Assembly (NCBI GenBank): GCA_964619585.1
Contig: CAZUCO010000003.1
Span: forward strand, 67,899-131,898
Length of the DNA stretch: 64,000 nt
Origin: JASLCR01 sp964619585
Lineage (GTDB): Bacteria > Patescibacteriota > Saccharimonadia > Saccharimonadales > Saccharimonadaceae
Direction of reading: 5' to 3'
A program made the translations under genes and the position numbers. Every line of letters begins with the position of its first letter. Position 1 is the stretch's first letter. Positions 1 through 8,608 of this stretch are shown piece after piece. The notes under the pieces were generated by a model, which was given only the letters and a program-made list of their open reading frames with translations, had not been told where the DNA came from and made no database searches.

Positions 1-661
1 CGCTACTTGCGAGTAACTCCTCCGCAGACACGTCCTTGATTACCTGCCCTTCACGCATCAAGATTACACGGTTACAGACATCAGCAACTTCGTTGAGATA
101 GTGGCTAGACATAAAGATCGTCTTGCCTTCTGCTTGGCTCTCTCGTACCAGTTGTAAAAACACCTCTTGCATCACAGGGTCCAGGCCGCTTGTTGGCTCG
201 TCGAGAATAATCAGCTCTGGGTCGGTGACAAACGCACCAATCAGCGCAATCTTTTGCTTGTTACCACGTGAGAGAGTACCAATCTTTTTGTTCAGCTGAG
301 GTTTAAAACGTGCACAAAGATCATCAAATAGCTTGTCGTGGTTCTTACCTGACTGCCTGCGAACAAAATGCAGATACTGTGCGCCAGTCAGACGAGGTGG
401 AAGTTCCATGTCCCCTGCCGCGTAGCCAATCCTCTTGTGAAGCGTATGTGCCGAGGCAGGTTTTATTGCTTTACCAAATAGCTCGATGCTACCGCTCGTC
501 GGTACGATAAACCCTAGAATAGTGCTGATAGTAGTTGTCTTACCGGCACCATTGGCGCCAACAAATCCGACGACATCACCCTTCTCAACCTGAAACGAAA
601 TGTCATTTAATGCTTTTGTTTTTCCGAAATGTTTTACAAGATGGGTGACTTTGAGCACCAT
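1..661 (-). CDS. ABC transporter ATP-binding protein (3' end outside window)
   Basis: ATPase subunit of an ABC transporter, probably an ABC-2 type exporter. The first 220 codons are in the window and the gene runs off the left edge. Reading the minus strand from ATG at 661 gives Walker A GANGAGKTT (residues 35-43), a variant signature LSRGNKQKI, Walker B LIILDEP followed by TSGLDP, and the switch histidine in SSHYLNE. The LSRGNKQK form is typical of the family that pairs with ABC-2 permeases, so a permease gene is expected just outside the window. The start is supported by a GGGGGAAG ribosome site and an extended -10 TGCTATACT at 688-696, giving a normal leader of about 20 nt. The membrane partner and substrate cannot be told. 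Confidence 0.93.
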   Translation of the reverse strand, partial: MVLKVTHLVKHFGKTKALNDISFQVEKGDVVGFVGANGAGKTTTISTILGFIVPTSGSIELFGKAIKPASAHTLHKRIGYAAGDMELPPRLTGAQYLHFVRRQSGKNHDKLFDDLCARFKPQLNKKIGTLSRGNKQKIALIGAFVTDPELIILDEPTSGLDPVMQEVFLQLVRESQAEGKTIFMSSHYLNEVADVCNRVILMREGQVIKDVSAEELLASS

Positions 662-774
662 ATCATGCTTCCCCCTTTACTGTGAACAGTATAGCACGAG
701 CGCTTTCAATCACATTGGTGTCTTCAAGCTGCAAAAAAATATAAGTGCAGTCACTGTCTTGATACAATAAATAC

Positions 775-1395
775 ATGTCGCTTCAATTTTCCAGATCGTC
801 TCCCACAAAACGCATACTTACACTTCTGTTTACCATTGCGTCGCTATCCGGGATCGGGGTCGGGCTATATCTCCTCTACCAGTCGTTCTCACCAGCAGTA
901 AGTGGTGTCATCATCAATCCCCACGACAACCCCACGACAAAAGTGCTCCTCAAAAAGCAAACACCAAAAACCAACCAACTCTACATTCCAAGCATCGATG
1001 TTAGCGTATCGTTCGCGACTGACGCTTCGTCACTTCAGACTGGTGCATGGTGGCGACATCCCGAAAACGGGGATCCAGAGACGGGCGGTAATTTTGTCCT
1101 TGCAGCACACCGCCTGGAGATTGGCTGGTTGCCTGGAGAGACCGTGCGAAAATCGCCGTTCTACAACATCGGAAAATTAAGAGTTGGCGATAAGATCACT
1201 ATCGATTATCAGAAAAAACGCTATCATTACACTATCCGTCGTATCTTCACCGTCAAGCCAAACGCTGTCGAGATCGAGCAGCGTACCAATACCCCTCAAC
1301 TCACACTCTACTCCTGTACGCTCGCCGGTGCCAACGATGGTCGTGAGGTAATCATCGCAACTCCCACTAAACCTGACTCAAAGCAGCACAGCTAA
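775..1395 (+). CDS. Sortase family transpeptidase
   Basis: Membrane-anchored sortase of 206 residues. After a short basic N-terminus there is one membrane segment (about 14-37), then the sortase barrel. The catalytic triad is visible: His112 in LAAHR, Cys181 in LYSCT and Arg190 in DGREVI. Sortases cut a C-terminal sorting motif and join surface proteins to the cell wall or to pilin partners. The TLYSC context fits the class D/E/F group rather than class A. A TACAAT box ends 6 nt before the ATG, so the mRNA is probably leaderless. No obvious LPxTG substrate is encoded in this window. The gene is divergent from the ABC transporter and convergent with the drug exporter. Confidence 0.92.
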   Translation: MSLQFSRSSPTKRILTLLFTIASLSGIGVGLYLLYQSFSPAVSGVIINPHDNPTTKVLLKKQTPKTNQLYIPSIDVSVSFATDASSLQTGAWWRHPENGDPETGGNFVLAAHRLEIGWLPGETVRKSPFYNIGKLRVGDKITIDYQKKRYHYTIRRIFTVKPNAVEIEQRTNTPQLTLYSCTLAGANDGREVIIATPTKPDSKQHS

Positions 1396-1406
1396 AGACA
1401 CCCTTG

Positions 1407-2822
1407 CTAGTGTGCCGTAACGGTCGCTCCGTTTGCTTCACCCACTGATTTCTTTGGCACTCTTATGACAAACAATGCGACCAGAAGCGCTACAATCATA
1501 AGCCCTGTTGCTGTGGTGAATACTGCGTGATATCCGCCAAGTTGACGAGTAATATCGTCCGAGGTTTGACCGGCAAATATCGCCACACTTGAGAGTACCG
1601 CAACACCAGCCGCACCGCCGACCTGCTGCGAAGTGTTGATCAGACCAGACACGAGCCCCGACTCCCGTGCGGGCACACCCGAGGTTGCCGCCAATATAGT
1701 CCCGAGGAAGAATAGTCCCATACCTACCGGCAGGATCACCATACTCGGTAATAGGTTAACTAAGTAATTGGCTTTTTCGGGTAGAAATGCCAGGAGTGCA
1801 ATCCCGATGATTGATAAAGTCGTTCCCAGTACAAGCATCTTCTTGATGCCAATTCTATCGACCAGCTTAGGCGCGTTCCACGCAGTAAATCCCAATATAA
1901 TTGGAAACACGAGGAAGGAAAGGCCACTCAGGATTGGCGAAAACTTTTGCATATCCTGAAGATACTGAGACAAGAAAAAGAACATCCCCAGCATACTCGC
2001 AAATGCTGGCACCATAATGATATTGCCTCCAACGACATTCCGAATCTTAAAGACTGATAGCGGCATCAGCGGATGTTTGGCACGCTTTTCATGACGTACA
2101 AATATCCAAAGAAGGAGTATCGCCCCAATAATCATACTTATCACCGGTAAACTAGTCAGGCCAATTGTAGGCGCTTCGCTAATCGCATAGACCAGCAGTA
2201 TCGTTCCTGCTGTCCCGAGCACGGCACCAGGTACATCGAGGTTTTTATCACTCTCCTCCTTCGCGTGGGCAGGTAGATATTTCATGATCCCCCAGGCAGC
2301 CAATATGCCCACAGGTACATTCACAAAGAAGTCCCAATGCCAGCCCATAAGTTGGGTGATAATACCACCAAGTAATGTCCCGGCAGCCGCGCCTCCAGAT
2401 GCTACAATCGTCCACACACTGAGCGCCCTGTTTCGCTCTTTACCTTCGGCAAATGTCGCAAGCAAGACCGACATTGCCGCTGGTGACATAAATGCCGCCG
2501 CGATACCTTGGATCGCACGAAGCACGATAAACATCAGTGGAGACTGCGATAGACCAATAAGCAGCGAGGTAGTCGTAAACCCTATGAGTCCAATCATCAA
2601 TACACGGCGACGACCAAACAGGTCCGAGGCTCGGCCGCCCAAGAGCAAAAAGCCACCAAAGGCAAGGATGTAGGCCGTCAAAACCCACTGAAGCGACTCA
2701 TCGCTAAACCCAAGGGATTCCTGGATTGCCGGCAACGCTACGTTGACAATTGCACTATCTAGCACCACCAAAAACTGTGTCAGCGCAAGTAGTATCAATA
2801 TTATTAATTTTTTCTTTGCCAC
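1407..2822 (-). CDS. DHA2-family (EmrB/QacA-like) MFS drug exporter
   Basis: Proton-driven multidrug exporter of 471 residues with about 14 hydrophobic segments, the DHA2 (EmrB/QacA) layout. Visible marks are Asp22 in the first membrane helix (VVLDSAIVNVALP), the loop motif GGRASDLFGRRR (residues 62-73), and WHWDFFVNVPVG after helix 5, which is typical of this family. The start has a good AGGAAAGG ribosome site. The promoter reads TTGACA, 18 nt, TACAAT on the minus strand. It is overlapped by a 12-bp inverted repeat shared with the divergent MarR-type gene, so the exporter is very probably repressed by that regulator and induced by its ligand, perhaps a toxic compound. The substrate is unknown. 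Confidence 0.95.
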   Translation of the reverse strand: MAKKKLIILILLALTQFLVVLDSAIVNVALPAIQESLGFSDESLQWVLTAYILAFGGFLLLGGRASDLFGRRRVLMIGLIGFTTTSLLIGLSQSPLMFIVLRAIQGIAAAFMSPAAMSVLLATFAEGKERNRALSVWTIVASGGAAAGTLLGGIITQLMGWHWDFFVNVPVGILAAWGIMKYLPAHAKEESDKNLDVPGAVLGTAGTILLVYAISEAPTIGLTSLPVISMIIGAILLLWIFVRHEKRAKHPLMPLSVFKIRNVVGGNIIMVPAFASMLGMFFFLSQYLQDMQKFSPILSGLSFLVFPIILGFTAWNAPKLVDRIGIKKMLVLGTTLSIIGIALLAFLPEKANYLVNLLPSMVILPVGMGLFFLGTILAATSGVPARESGLVSGLINTSQQVGGAAGVAVLSSVAIFAGQTSDDITRQLGGYHAVFTTATGLMIVALLVALFVIRVPKKSVGEANGATVTAH

Positions 2823-2871
2823 ATGAATTCCTTTCCTGGTATGACTAATACCTCATCTGCAATTGATTGTA

Positions 2872-2906
2872 TTACTAAATAGTTTATATTGTCAACTATT
2901 TAGTAA
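2872..2906. promoter_or_regulatory. MarR operator in the divergent exporter/marR promoter
   Basis: A perfect 12-bp inverted repeat, TTACTAAATAGT (2872-2883) and ACTATTTAGTAA (2895-2906), separated by 11 bp. It lies on both divergent promoters: plus strand TTGTCA (2889-2894), 17 bp, TAAAAT (2912-2917) for marR, and minus strand TTGACA, 18 bp, TACAAT for the exporter. Such a palindrome between a MarR gene and a transporter is the classic autoregulated operator. Confidence 0.85.
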
Positions 2907-2926
2907 AATGATAAAATACTAATACT

Positions 2927-3385
2927 ATGGATCAATCCCTAAGGCAAAACCCGCTGTGGCTCATCTGGCTCTTATCGAGCCACCTCAAGCATTATATTGC
3001 TGAGTTCTCAGAGCAGAACCATCTCACTCCCAGTCAATTCCATGCCCTACTATTACTCGAGCCAGAGGGAGGAGCATCGATGAGACAATTATCATGCCTC
3101 CTGAGCTGCGATCCCTCGTACGTCACGAGTATTGTTGATGGGCTCGAGACACTGGAATTGGTCTATCGCCAAGACTCACCAACCGATCGACGCACAAAGA
3201 CTTTGATGCTTAGTTCCACTGGCATCAAGTTGCGCAAATCTCTCATAGATAAGTTCCAGACCTACTACGAACAGCTAGAAATCGCCGATCACTTCAGCCC
3301 TACAATTGTCGACGAACTCAATACTCTCACGACAGCTACATTCGAAATCAACAGAAAAAAGTCTGAACAAACAAAGAAGTCCTAG
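2927..3385 (+). CDS. MarR-family transcriptional regulator
   Basis: Winged-helix regulator of 152 residues. The helix-turn-helix spans about residues 50-78 (ASMRQLSCLLSCDPSYVTSI...) and the wing about 80-95 with the family's DRRTK signature (SPTDRRTKTLML). MarR proteins act as dimers and release DNA when a phenolic or drug ligand binds. It is divergent from the DHA2 exporter with a shared palindromic operator, so it should repress the exporter and itself. A TAAAAT box ends 9 nt before the ATG and no Shine-Dalgarno is present, indicating a near-leaderless mRNA. The stop codon lies inside the bidirectional terminator shared with rpsO. Confidence 0.93.
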   Translation: MDQSLRQNPLWLIWLLSSHLKHYIAEFSEQNHLTPSQFHALLLLEPEGGASMRQLSCLLSCDPSYVTSIVDGLETLELVYRQDSPTDRRTKTLMLSSTGIKLRKSLIDKFQTYYEQLEIADHFSPTIVDELNTLTTATFEINRKKSEQTKKS

Positions 3386-3407
3386 ACTGTTCGTCTAGGA
3401 CTTCTTT
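3373..3407. terminator. Bidirectional terminator between marR and rpsO
   Basis: Perfect 15-bp inverted repeat AAAGAAGTCCTAGAC / GTCTAGGACTTCTTT with a 5-nt loop. The A-rich and T-rich outer arms allow it to end transcription from both convergent genes; it overlaps the marR stop codon. Confidence 0.85.
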
Positions 3408-3434
3408 GTACGGCCGTCCGTCTGTAGAAGGTAT

Positions 3435-3701
3435 CTACTTACGAAGACCTAGCTTTGCGACAACGGCTTTGTACGCTTCAAAGTCTTTACGCTCGAGATA
3501 TTTCAAAAGGCGCTTTCGCTTACCTACCATTTGGATCAACCCGCGACGAGCCATGTGGTCGTGCTTGTTGGCCTTTAGGTGCTCTGTCACCTCTTTGATA
3601 CGAGCCGTAAGAATCGATACCTGCGCCTGTGGGCTACCGACATCGTTCTTCGAGACCTGAGTCAAAGCAATTGCCTGTGATTTGTTCTCTTTAGTAATCA
3701 T
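3435..3701 (-). CDS. rpsO: 30S ribosomal protein S15
   Basis: Primary 16S rRNA-binding protein S15 of the small-subunit platform. The 88 residues match the usual length, with the conserved core TARIKEVTEHLKANKHDH, then ARRGLIQMVGKRKRLLKYL. An in-frame TTG lies one codon upstream, but ATG at 3701 is preferred: an extended -10 TGCTATAGT (revcomp of 3711-3719) ends 9 nt before it and there is no Shine-Dalgarno. It stands alone between the methyltransferase gene (upstream, same strand) and the terminator shared with marR; pnp is not adjacent. Confidence 0.97.
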   Translation of the reverse strand: MITKENKSQAIALTQVSKNDVGSPQAQVSILTARIKEVTEHLKANKHDHMARRGLIQMVGKRKRLLKYLERKDFEAYKAVVAKLGLRK

Positions 3702-3744
3702 CAATGATGTACTATAGCATGTCTCAAAGAGATAATCAATGCTC

Positions 3745-4740
3745 CTACCCTCTTCGGCGGAGAATGTCTAAAATAGAGCGAAATGGCCGAGCTGCTGTTG
3801 CTGAATTGTGCGACTCTATCCGGGCAACTCTTCCACCCTGCTGTATATCTGCTGTCTTCCTCATTATATAGAATTCAGGCTCATCAGCAATGACTCTATT
3901 TGCCAGAGCATCATATTCCCGCTGAAGCCGACACAACTCGACAGGAGATACATCAATATCAAAGTGCCAAAACCTCAGGTCCTCAGAGCGTACATAGGGC
4001 TTATCTTCTCCATTTGGGAAAAGTTCTTCAAATGCCTTAAAGTTGGCTCCAGACCCTCGGTCGTCAACAACCCATATCTCACCTCCGACTTTCACCACAC
4101 GCAGTGCTTCTTCAATCAGCTTCGCAATATTCCATGACCTAACAGCAGGATCGCCAATCACATCATTGAAAAGTACCTTATCAAATGTATTATCGGCAAA
4201 GGGCAACTCCCGTCCATCTGCAAGTAGTGGTATATGAGTCAGCTCGGGAACCTCTTTTCCCATTCGCCTTAACCTTTCAACCTCATTCGTATAAAGGGTC
4301 TTCAATTTTCCTGTATCAGTTAACGGGTCATCTTCCGACTGGTACTCGCCTTGGAATTTCTGTAGCAGGTCAACCGTATACACAACACTATCCGGCGTAA
4401 GTTCCGAAAGGTTAAAGCCAGGGTGATAAGGTATACCGCCCGAATTCACAGTACCTACCTCAAGGAGAACTTCAGGTGCATACTCACGCTCAACACTCAT
4501 TGATCTTCCAATTTCTCTTCCTATTCTTCGTGCGCGTTCCAAACGAGCCTCTGGGGAAAGGCCCTCCAAGAATCCCTCAGGGCTATTTTCTCCATCAACC
4601 ATGCGTCTGGTCACGCTGTTCTCATACAAACTCTGCAATTCCACTTCACCAGCATCAGGATGCCGAAGTGCATATGCTTCTTTGAATTCTTCAGCAGCTG
4701 CTTGCTGCTCATCAGACTGTGGTGGCTGATCAATTAACAT
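3745..4740 (-). CDS. Class I SAM-dependent methyltransferase-like protein
   Basis: Protein of 331 residues whose C-terminal half has the order of a class I methyltransferase: a glycine-containing strand-loop EVGTVNSGG (about 94-102), an acidic residue ending the next strand (YTVDLL, about 121-126), the motif ADGRELPFADNTFDKVLFND (174-193), and LRVVKVGGEIWVVD (213-226). The last two closely follow the pattern of methyltransferase domain families such as Methyltransf_11. The N-terminal 90 residues are charged and of unknown role. ATG at 4740 is chosen because TATAAT ends 7 nt upstream; a longer frame starting at 4776 would contain the promoter itself. The methyl acceptor is unknown. Confidence 0.72.
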   Translation of the reverse strand: MLIDQPPQSDEQQAAAEEFKEAYALRHPDAGEVELQSLYENSVTRRMVDGENSPEGFLEGLSPEARLERARRIGREIGRSMSVEREYAPEVLLEVGTVNSGGIPYHPGFNLSELTPDSVVYTVDLLQKFQGEYQSEDDPLTDTGKLKTLYTNEVERLRRMGKEVPELTHIPLLADGRELPFADNTFDKVLFNDVIGDPAVRSWNIAKLIEEALRVVKVGGEIWVVDDRGSGANFKAFEELFPNGEDKPYVRSEDLRFWHFDIDVSPVELCRLQREYDALANRVIADEPEFYIMRKTADIQQGGRVARIESHNSATAARPFRSILDILRRRG

Positions 4741-4779
4741 AACGTATATTATAGCATATTGGACTGTAAAAAGCAATTA

Positions 4780-5454
4780 TTAACTCTGGTCGAGCGCGTA
4801 GTCTGCAACTGATATGCGCCGCAACACCTGACAATATGCTCCCGTCCCCAGTGCACCCCCAATATCCTCTGCCAATGTACGAATATACGTCCCACTACTG
4901 ACATGTGTTCGAATCTTTACCTCTGGATAGGTATACTCAATCAATTCGATCGAATAAATCGTTACGTTTCTCGACGGGATCTCCACATCCTTGCCCTGAT
5001 GTGCCAGCTTATACGCCCGCTGCCCATTGATCTTGATGGCACTGAATTTTGGCGGAATCTGCGTGATCTCACCGGTAAATTCCTTGAGGGCAGCTTCCAC
5101 CCCTTCTTTTGTTGGTACGCGATCAGATACCTTCGTCATCTCGCCTTCCGGATCGCCAGTCGTACTGGTTTGCCCCAGATAGATCGTTGCTTCATATACC
5201 TTGTCGAGCTTGAGGAACTCATCGGCCCTTTTGGTCGCATCCCCGAGTAAGATAACGAGAAGTCCGGTCGCAAACGGATCGAGCGTGCCGGCATGACCAA
5301 CCTTCAGCTGACGCTTGGTTGGCTTGATCCCCTTTTCCTGGTACTCATGTCGGATCTGCCCGCGAATCTTCGCGACCACATCAAAACTTGTCCACTCGGC
5401 TGGCTTGTCGACGAGCAAAATGCCATCTTGGGATTTTGAGAGATCAAATTGCAT
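4780..5454 (-). CDS. truB: tRNA pseudouridine(55) synthase
   Basis: Makes pseudouridine 55 in the T-loop of tRNAs. The 224 residues contain DGILLVDKPAEWTSFDVV at the N-terminus and the catalytic loop GHAGTLDPFATGLL with Asp59. The protein stops after the catalytic domain (HVSSGTYIRTLAEDIG near the end) and lacks the C-terminal PUA domain of longer bacterial TruB proteins, a common trimming in small genomes. ATG at 5454 is preferred over an upstream in-frame codon because TATAAT (minus strand, 5462-5467) ends 7 nt before it. Its promoter region is shared with the divergent LmbE-like gene. Confidence 0.95.
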   Translation of the reverse strand: MQFDLSKSQDGILLVDKPAEWTSFDVVAKIRGQIRHEYQEKGIKPTKRQLKVGHAGTLDPFATGLLVILLGDATKRADEFLKLDKVYEATIYLGQTSTTGDPEGEMTKVSDRVPTKEGVEAALKEFTGEITQIPPKFSAIKINGQRAYKLAHQGKDVEIPSRNVTIYSIELIEYTYPEVKIRTHVSSGTYIRTLAEDIGGALGTGAYCQVLRRISVADYALDQS

Positions 5455-5522
5455 CAGCCATATTATAGCAAAGCCTCTGCTTATCAACTCTGGTGATAGT
5501 ACAGCTAGAGTATACTGGAGAC

Positions 5523-6191
5523 ATGAAGAAAGTCCTCTTTGGCATTTTTGCCCACCCAGACGATGAAGCATTTGGTCCGGCAGGGACACTACTGAAACTA
5601 AGAGATGAAGGCTACGATATTCATCTCATCTTGCTCACCGATGGTGATGCAGGAGTGAATATCGATAACGTCCCTGATCTTGGCTTGACACGGCTGGGCG
5701 AGTGGCAAGCCTCAGCAAACATCCTTGGTGCTTCGTCGACTCATGCGCTTCACTATCCTGACGGCACACTAGAAAACGTCCCTAGCACCGAACTTGATGA
5801 AACAGTTACCAGTATCATTACCCACACAATCGAAACCTACACCGAGTCTGTAGAGATAGCATTTATGACATTTGAGCCCCGTGGCTTGACTGGCCACCGC
5901 GATCACATCGCAGCATCAGAGCTCACGATGCGGATGACGGCACTATTCAACAACCGCACTGTTTGGTATTTCTGTCTCGACAGTACACAGGCACCTCTAG
6001 AAGACACTGCTTATTATCAACCCCAAGCGCGCGACGACGAATATATCACCGACAAAATCGATGTATCTGTCTACCTACCAGATATATACCGAATGATCGA
6101 CGCTCATGTATCGCAACGTGAAGATGGCGCAAATAGAAAGGCGCTCGGTGCTGAGCGCCTTTCGGTAGAGTGCTTCCATATTGATCGCTAG
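5523..6191 (+). CDS. LmbE/PIG-L family deacetylase
   Basis: Zinc-dependent N-acetyl-glucosaminyl deacetylase-like protein of 222 residues. The metal and catalytic motif AHPDDE is at residues 10-15 and the second metal site HxxH is in GLTGHRDH. Family members remove acetyl groups from GlcNAc-containing lipids or thiols such as mycothiol precursors; the substrate here is not known. TATACT ends 6 nt before ATG 5523, so the longer frame beginning at 5493 is unlikely. A strong hairpin sits inside the last 20 codons (separate entry), and the gene overlaps the convergent DHH-like gene by 4 nt. Confidence 0.9.
   Translation: MKKVLFGIFAHPDDEAFGPAGTLLKLRDEGYDIHLILLTDGDAGVNIDNVPDLGLTRLGEWQASANILGASSTHALHYPDGTLENVPSTELDETVTSIITHTIETYTESVEIAFMTFEPRGLTGHRDHIAASELTMRMTALFNNRTVWYFCLDSTQAPLEDTAYYQPQARDDEYITDKIDVSVYLPDIYRMIDAHVSQREDGANRKALGAERLSVECFHIDR
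6136..6163 (+). terminator. Hairpin within the 3' end of the deacetylase gene
   Basis: GAAAGGCGCTC / GAGCGCCTTTC inverted repeat with a 6-nt loop, lying about 30 nt before the deacetylase stop codon. Its position inside coding sequence and at a convergent junction suggests an intragenic terminator or a 3' stability hairpin. The T-run is weak (TTTCGG). Confidence 0.45.
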
Positions 6192-8032
6192 CTCTGGCCA
6201 GGAATCTTGAACTGAGCGGGATCAGCTGCCTGAGGCTGAACAGGTGATGCCGGGCTTTGTACGGCTGGCATATCGCCAAACACCTGCCCTAGCTGCTCAG
6301 CTGGGGTGATAGGACTACCAGGCATTGGTGGAGGTGGTGGCGGAGGTAGCGCAGTAAAGTCTGGTGGAGCAATTGATGGTGGCGGAGGTAGTGGCATCGA
6401 CGCCGGAGCTGGCGCCGTGTCATGCGGCACTTCTCCAAGCTGCTGTGCACCACTTGCCTCGAGTGGGTTATTTGCCGGGTTAAATGGCGCACTACCGTAG
6501 GCTGCCTCAACAGCTGCCATGGCATCACCATGAGAAGAGCGATTCTTGGTGTCAAGATCAGCCAACGTCTCGTGGATAGGCTCAATCGCCGGAGCAACTC
6601 CGGGAGCTGGCTCAGGTGCTGACATGAGTGGCTCAATATTTTGCTCGTCAGGATCAGACTGCATAGCAGCAGTAAAAGGCGGAGTAGATGCTGTCGAATT
6701 ACTAGCTGGCTGGCTAGGAGAATCGTGCGAAAGGATCGTACGATTTCTTGATTGCTCAGCCTCGTGCTGCTTGTCGAGCGCGGCCTGCTCAGTAGTAGCG
6801 TTTAGCACTCCACCAAAGGTAGGTTCGTAGTCTGGTTTTGGAATCTCATTTGATACAGACTCCTTTTTGGCTGAATCTACTGTAGCCGCCTCTTCTACCT
6901 CAGCGCTCGCAGCAGCCAAGTCTTTTTGCAGATCAGCTACGGAAGGAGTAGCCGCGGCGACGGTACCACCGGTTTCTTGAGCAACAGACTGTAGCTGCGA
7001 AGCAAGTATGTCTTCAGCTTTTTCAGCCGCTTCAGCTGAACGCTCTTGCTGCACTTGATCGGCGACTTGCTCAGGAGTACCCTCGAGCTCATGGTTGATA
7101 GCTAGTGCACCATCTTCTTTGGGCGTTTCCGCTTTAGCTGCTTTTTTTGACTTCTTTGATTTGTTCTGGCGATCAATTTTACTGCTCGCGCCTTCGGCGA
7201 GATCAGTCGTACCGTCGTTGTTTTCCGGTGAAGCATCTTCTGTATCAGTAGCATTATCAGATGATATCTCATGAGCTTCTTCAAGTTTGGCTGCAATCAA
7301 CTGTTGATTGGCACCAGCTGCCATCAGCTGCGCTGCCATTGTCATTACCTTTGAACTTGTCTTGTTGTTACTGAAACGATCAGTCGCTGAGACAATACCT
7401 GTCAAAAACGCTGTTGCAACCTGCTCATCGAGTACCGGCTCACTACCCTTGAGAGCCTCCGAAAGGCTTACAAGCATCTCACTCATGCTGCTCGCCGATG
7501 ATTCATGCCAGTTGAGGCTACCGAGCTCACTTGTTGTCTCACCGCAACTCAGTGCTACAACAACCGCATCGTGGAGGATCCGTCCATGTGACTCGAGCGC
7601 CTTGTCGAGGTGCTCTTTGTTAGTAACACCAAGCGCCAGCACCAACTCAACATTGTAGTCACCCTGGCTAAACTGTAGGTCTTTATCACTAATCGTCGTA
7701 CGGTATGGAGTGATGAATATCTTTACGACATCACCATCAACCTTGTACCGCAAATGGTCTGCCTTTTCCTTGTCGAGAGCGATGATAAAGTCGCGTAGGC
7801 TATCGACCGTACCCTCAAATGTCTTGTCAGGTTCGAGGAACTGGATTGCCGGCGGTATTGCACCACTCACCACCGCCGTCGCATGCTTTTTCAGTTTATT
7901 GAGCATCAGGGTCAGCCCAAGCGCTGCTGATAACTCATCAACCGATGAGTCACGGCTCACTGTAACCAGGATATTTGCACTCTGCTTGATATGCTCAATG
8001 ATTTGTTGCTTGACGTTGGTGGCGTCGTTCAT
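6188..8032 (-). CDS. DHH/NrnA-like phosphoesterase with long low-complexity, proline-rich tail
   Basis: Protein of 614 residues. The first 260 resemble the DHH-DHHA1 family (NrnA-like oligoribonuclease / pAp or c-di-AMP phosphatase): an ILVTVSRDSSVDELSAALG segment sits where the first DHH motif should be, but the metal-binding His and Asp residues are largely replaced, so catalysis is doubtful. A long Glu/Ala/Ser-rich linker follows (about 260-500), then a tail of proline runs (PLPPPPS, ALPPPPPPPMPG) like an adaptor-binding region. ATG at 8032 is chosen over an upstream in-frame codon because it begins the conserved domain and is preceded by TAGGAAC. Such a DHH core with a disordered tail is a CPR-type protein; its function is unknown. 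Confidence 0.65.
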   Translation of the reverse strand: MNDATNVKQQIIEHIKQSANILVTVSRDSSVDELSAALGLTLMLNKLKKHATAVVSGAIPPAIQFLEPDKTFEGTVDSLRDFIIALDKEKADHLRYKVDGDVVKIFITPYRTTISDKDLQFSQGDYNVELVLALGVTNKEHLDKALESHGRILHDAVVVALSCGETTSELGSLNWHESSASSMSEMLVSLSEALKGSEPVLDEQVATAFLTGIVSATDRFSNNKTSSKVMTMAAQLMAAGANQQLIAAKLEEAHEISSDNATDTEDASPENNDGTTDLAEGASSKIDRQNKSKKSKKAAKAETPKEDGALAINHELEGTPEQVADQVQQERSAEAAEKAEDILASQLQSVAQETGGTVAAATPSVADLQKDLAAASAEVEEAATVDSAKKESVSNEIPKPDYEPTFGGVLNATTEQAALDKQHEAEQSRNRTILSHDSPSQPASNSTASTPPFTAAMQSDPDEQNIEPLMSAPEPAPGVAPAIEPIHETLADLDTKNRSSHGDAMAAVEAAYGSAPFNPANNPLEASGAQQLGEVPHDTAPAPASMPLPPPPSIAPPDFTALPPPPPPPMPGSPITPAEQLGQVFGDMPAVQSPASPVQPQAADPAQFKIPGQS

Positions 8033-8227
8033 GGTGTAAGTTCCTACTATTTTTGTATTTAAAAGACTTTGCCTAAAATTATACCATATGCATTTTAATA
8101 CAACTAGTGTTTCCTTTTTTGTTTCGCAACACCACGTCACATGTAGCAGTCTTTACTTTTGACCTCTTTTCCTTTATAATTCACCCTTGATTGTATTATC
8201 AACGATTAAGAGGTAAAGGAACAAAAC

Positions 8228-8608
8228 GTGCCAATTATCAAATCCGCTATTAAACGAGTTAAGCAGGCAGAAGTTGCCCGTCGTCGCAATGTCGCGTCAA
8301 AGAAAGCACTCAAGGCAGCAATGAAAGCTTTTGAGGCAAAGCCAAGTGCTGACACTCTCGCTGCCGTGCACAGCGAACTCGACCGCATGCAAAAGAAGAA
8401 CTTGCTTCCAAAGAACACAGTTGCTCGTCGTAAAAGCGCAGTCAGTGCCCAAGCAAAAGCTGCTGGCGTAAAGCTTGCGACTACTAAAAAAGCTAAAGCA
8501 GCTCCTGTAAAGAAGCCCGCTGCAGCAAAAGCAAAGCCAGCTGCCAAGAAACCTGCCGCAAAAAAGGCACCAGCGAAGAAAGCTCCTGCGAAGAAAACTA
8601 CAAAGTAG
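8228..8608 (+). CDS. rpsT: 30S ribosomal protein S20 with basic C-terminal extension
   Basis: Small-subunit protein S20 that binds 16S rRNA near its 5' end. It starts at GTG 8228 (P-I-I-K-S-A-I-K-R-V follows), with AAAGGA 7 nt upstream and a promoter TTTACT, 17 bp, TATAAT (8152-8180). The normal S20 fold ends near residue 85. The remaining 40 residues are tandem K/A/P units (KKPAA, AKKAP), like the tail of histone H1 or of HU-type proteins in Actinobacteria, and the 126-residue total is much longer than the usual 85-90. The end overlaps the convergent holA gene by 11 nt. Confidence 0.95.
   Translation: MPIIKSAIKRVKQAEVARRRNVASKKALKAAMKAFEAKPSADTLAAVHSELDRMQKKNLLPKNTVARRKSAVSAQAKAAGVKLATTKKAKAAPVKKPAAAKAKPAAKKPAAKKAPAKKAPAKKTTK

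Noticed and set aside
310..510. Plus-strand frame inside the ABC transporter gene
   Set aside because: The minus-strand reading has complete Walker motifs through the same bases.
6306..6500. Glycine-rich frame on the plus strand
   Set aside because: It is the antisense of the proline-rich tail of the DHH-like protein; no ribosome site or promoter.
8206..8547. Minus-strand frame rich in Ala and Phe
   Set aside because: Antisense of the K/A-rich S20 gene; composition explains it.
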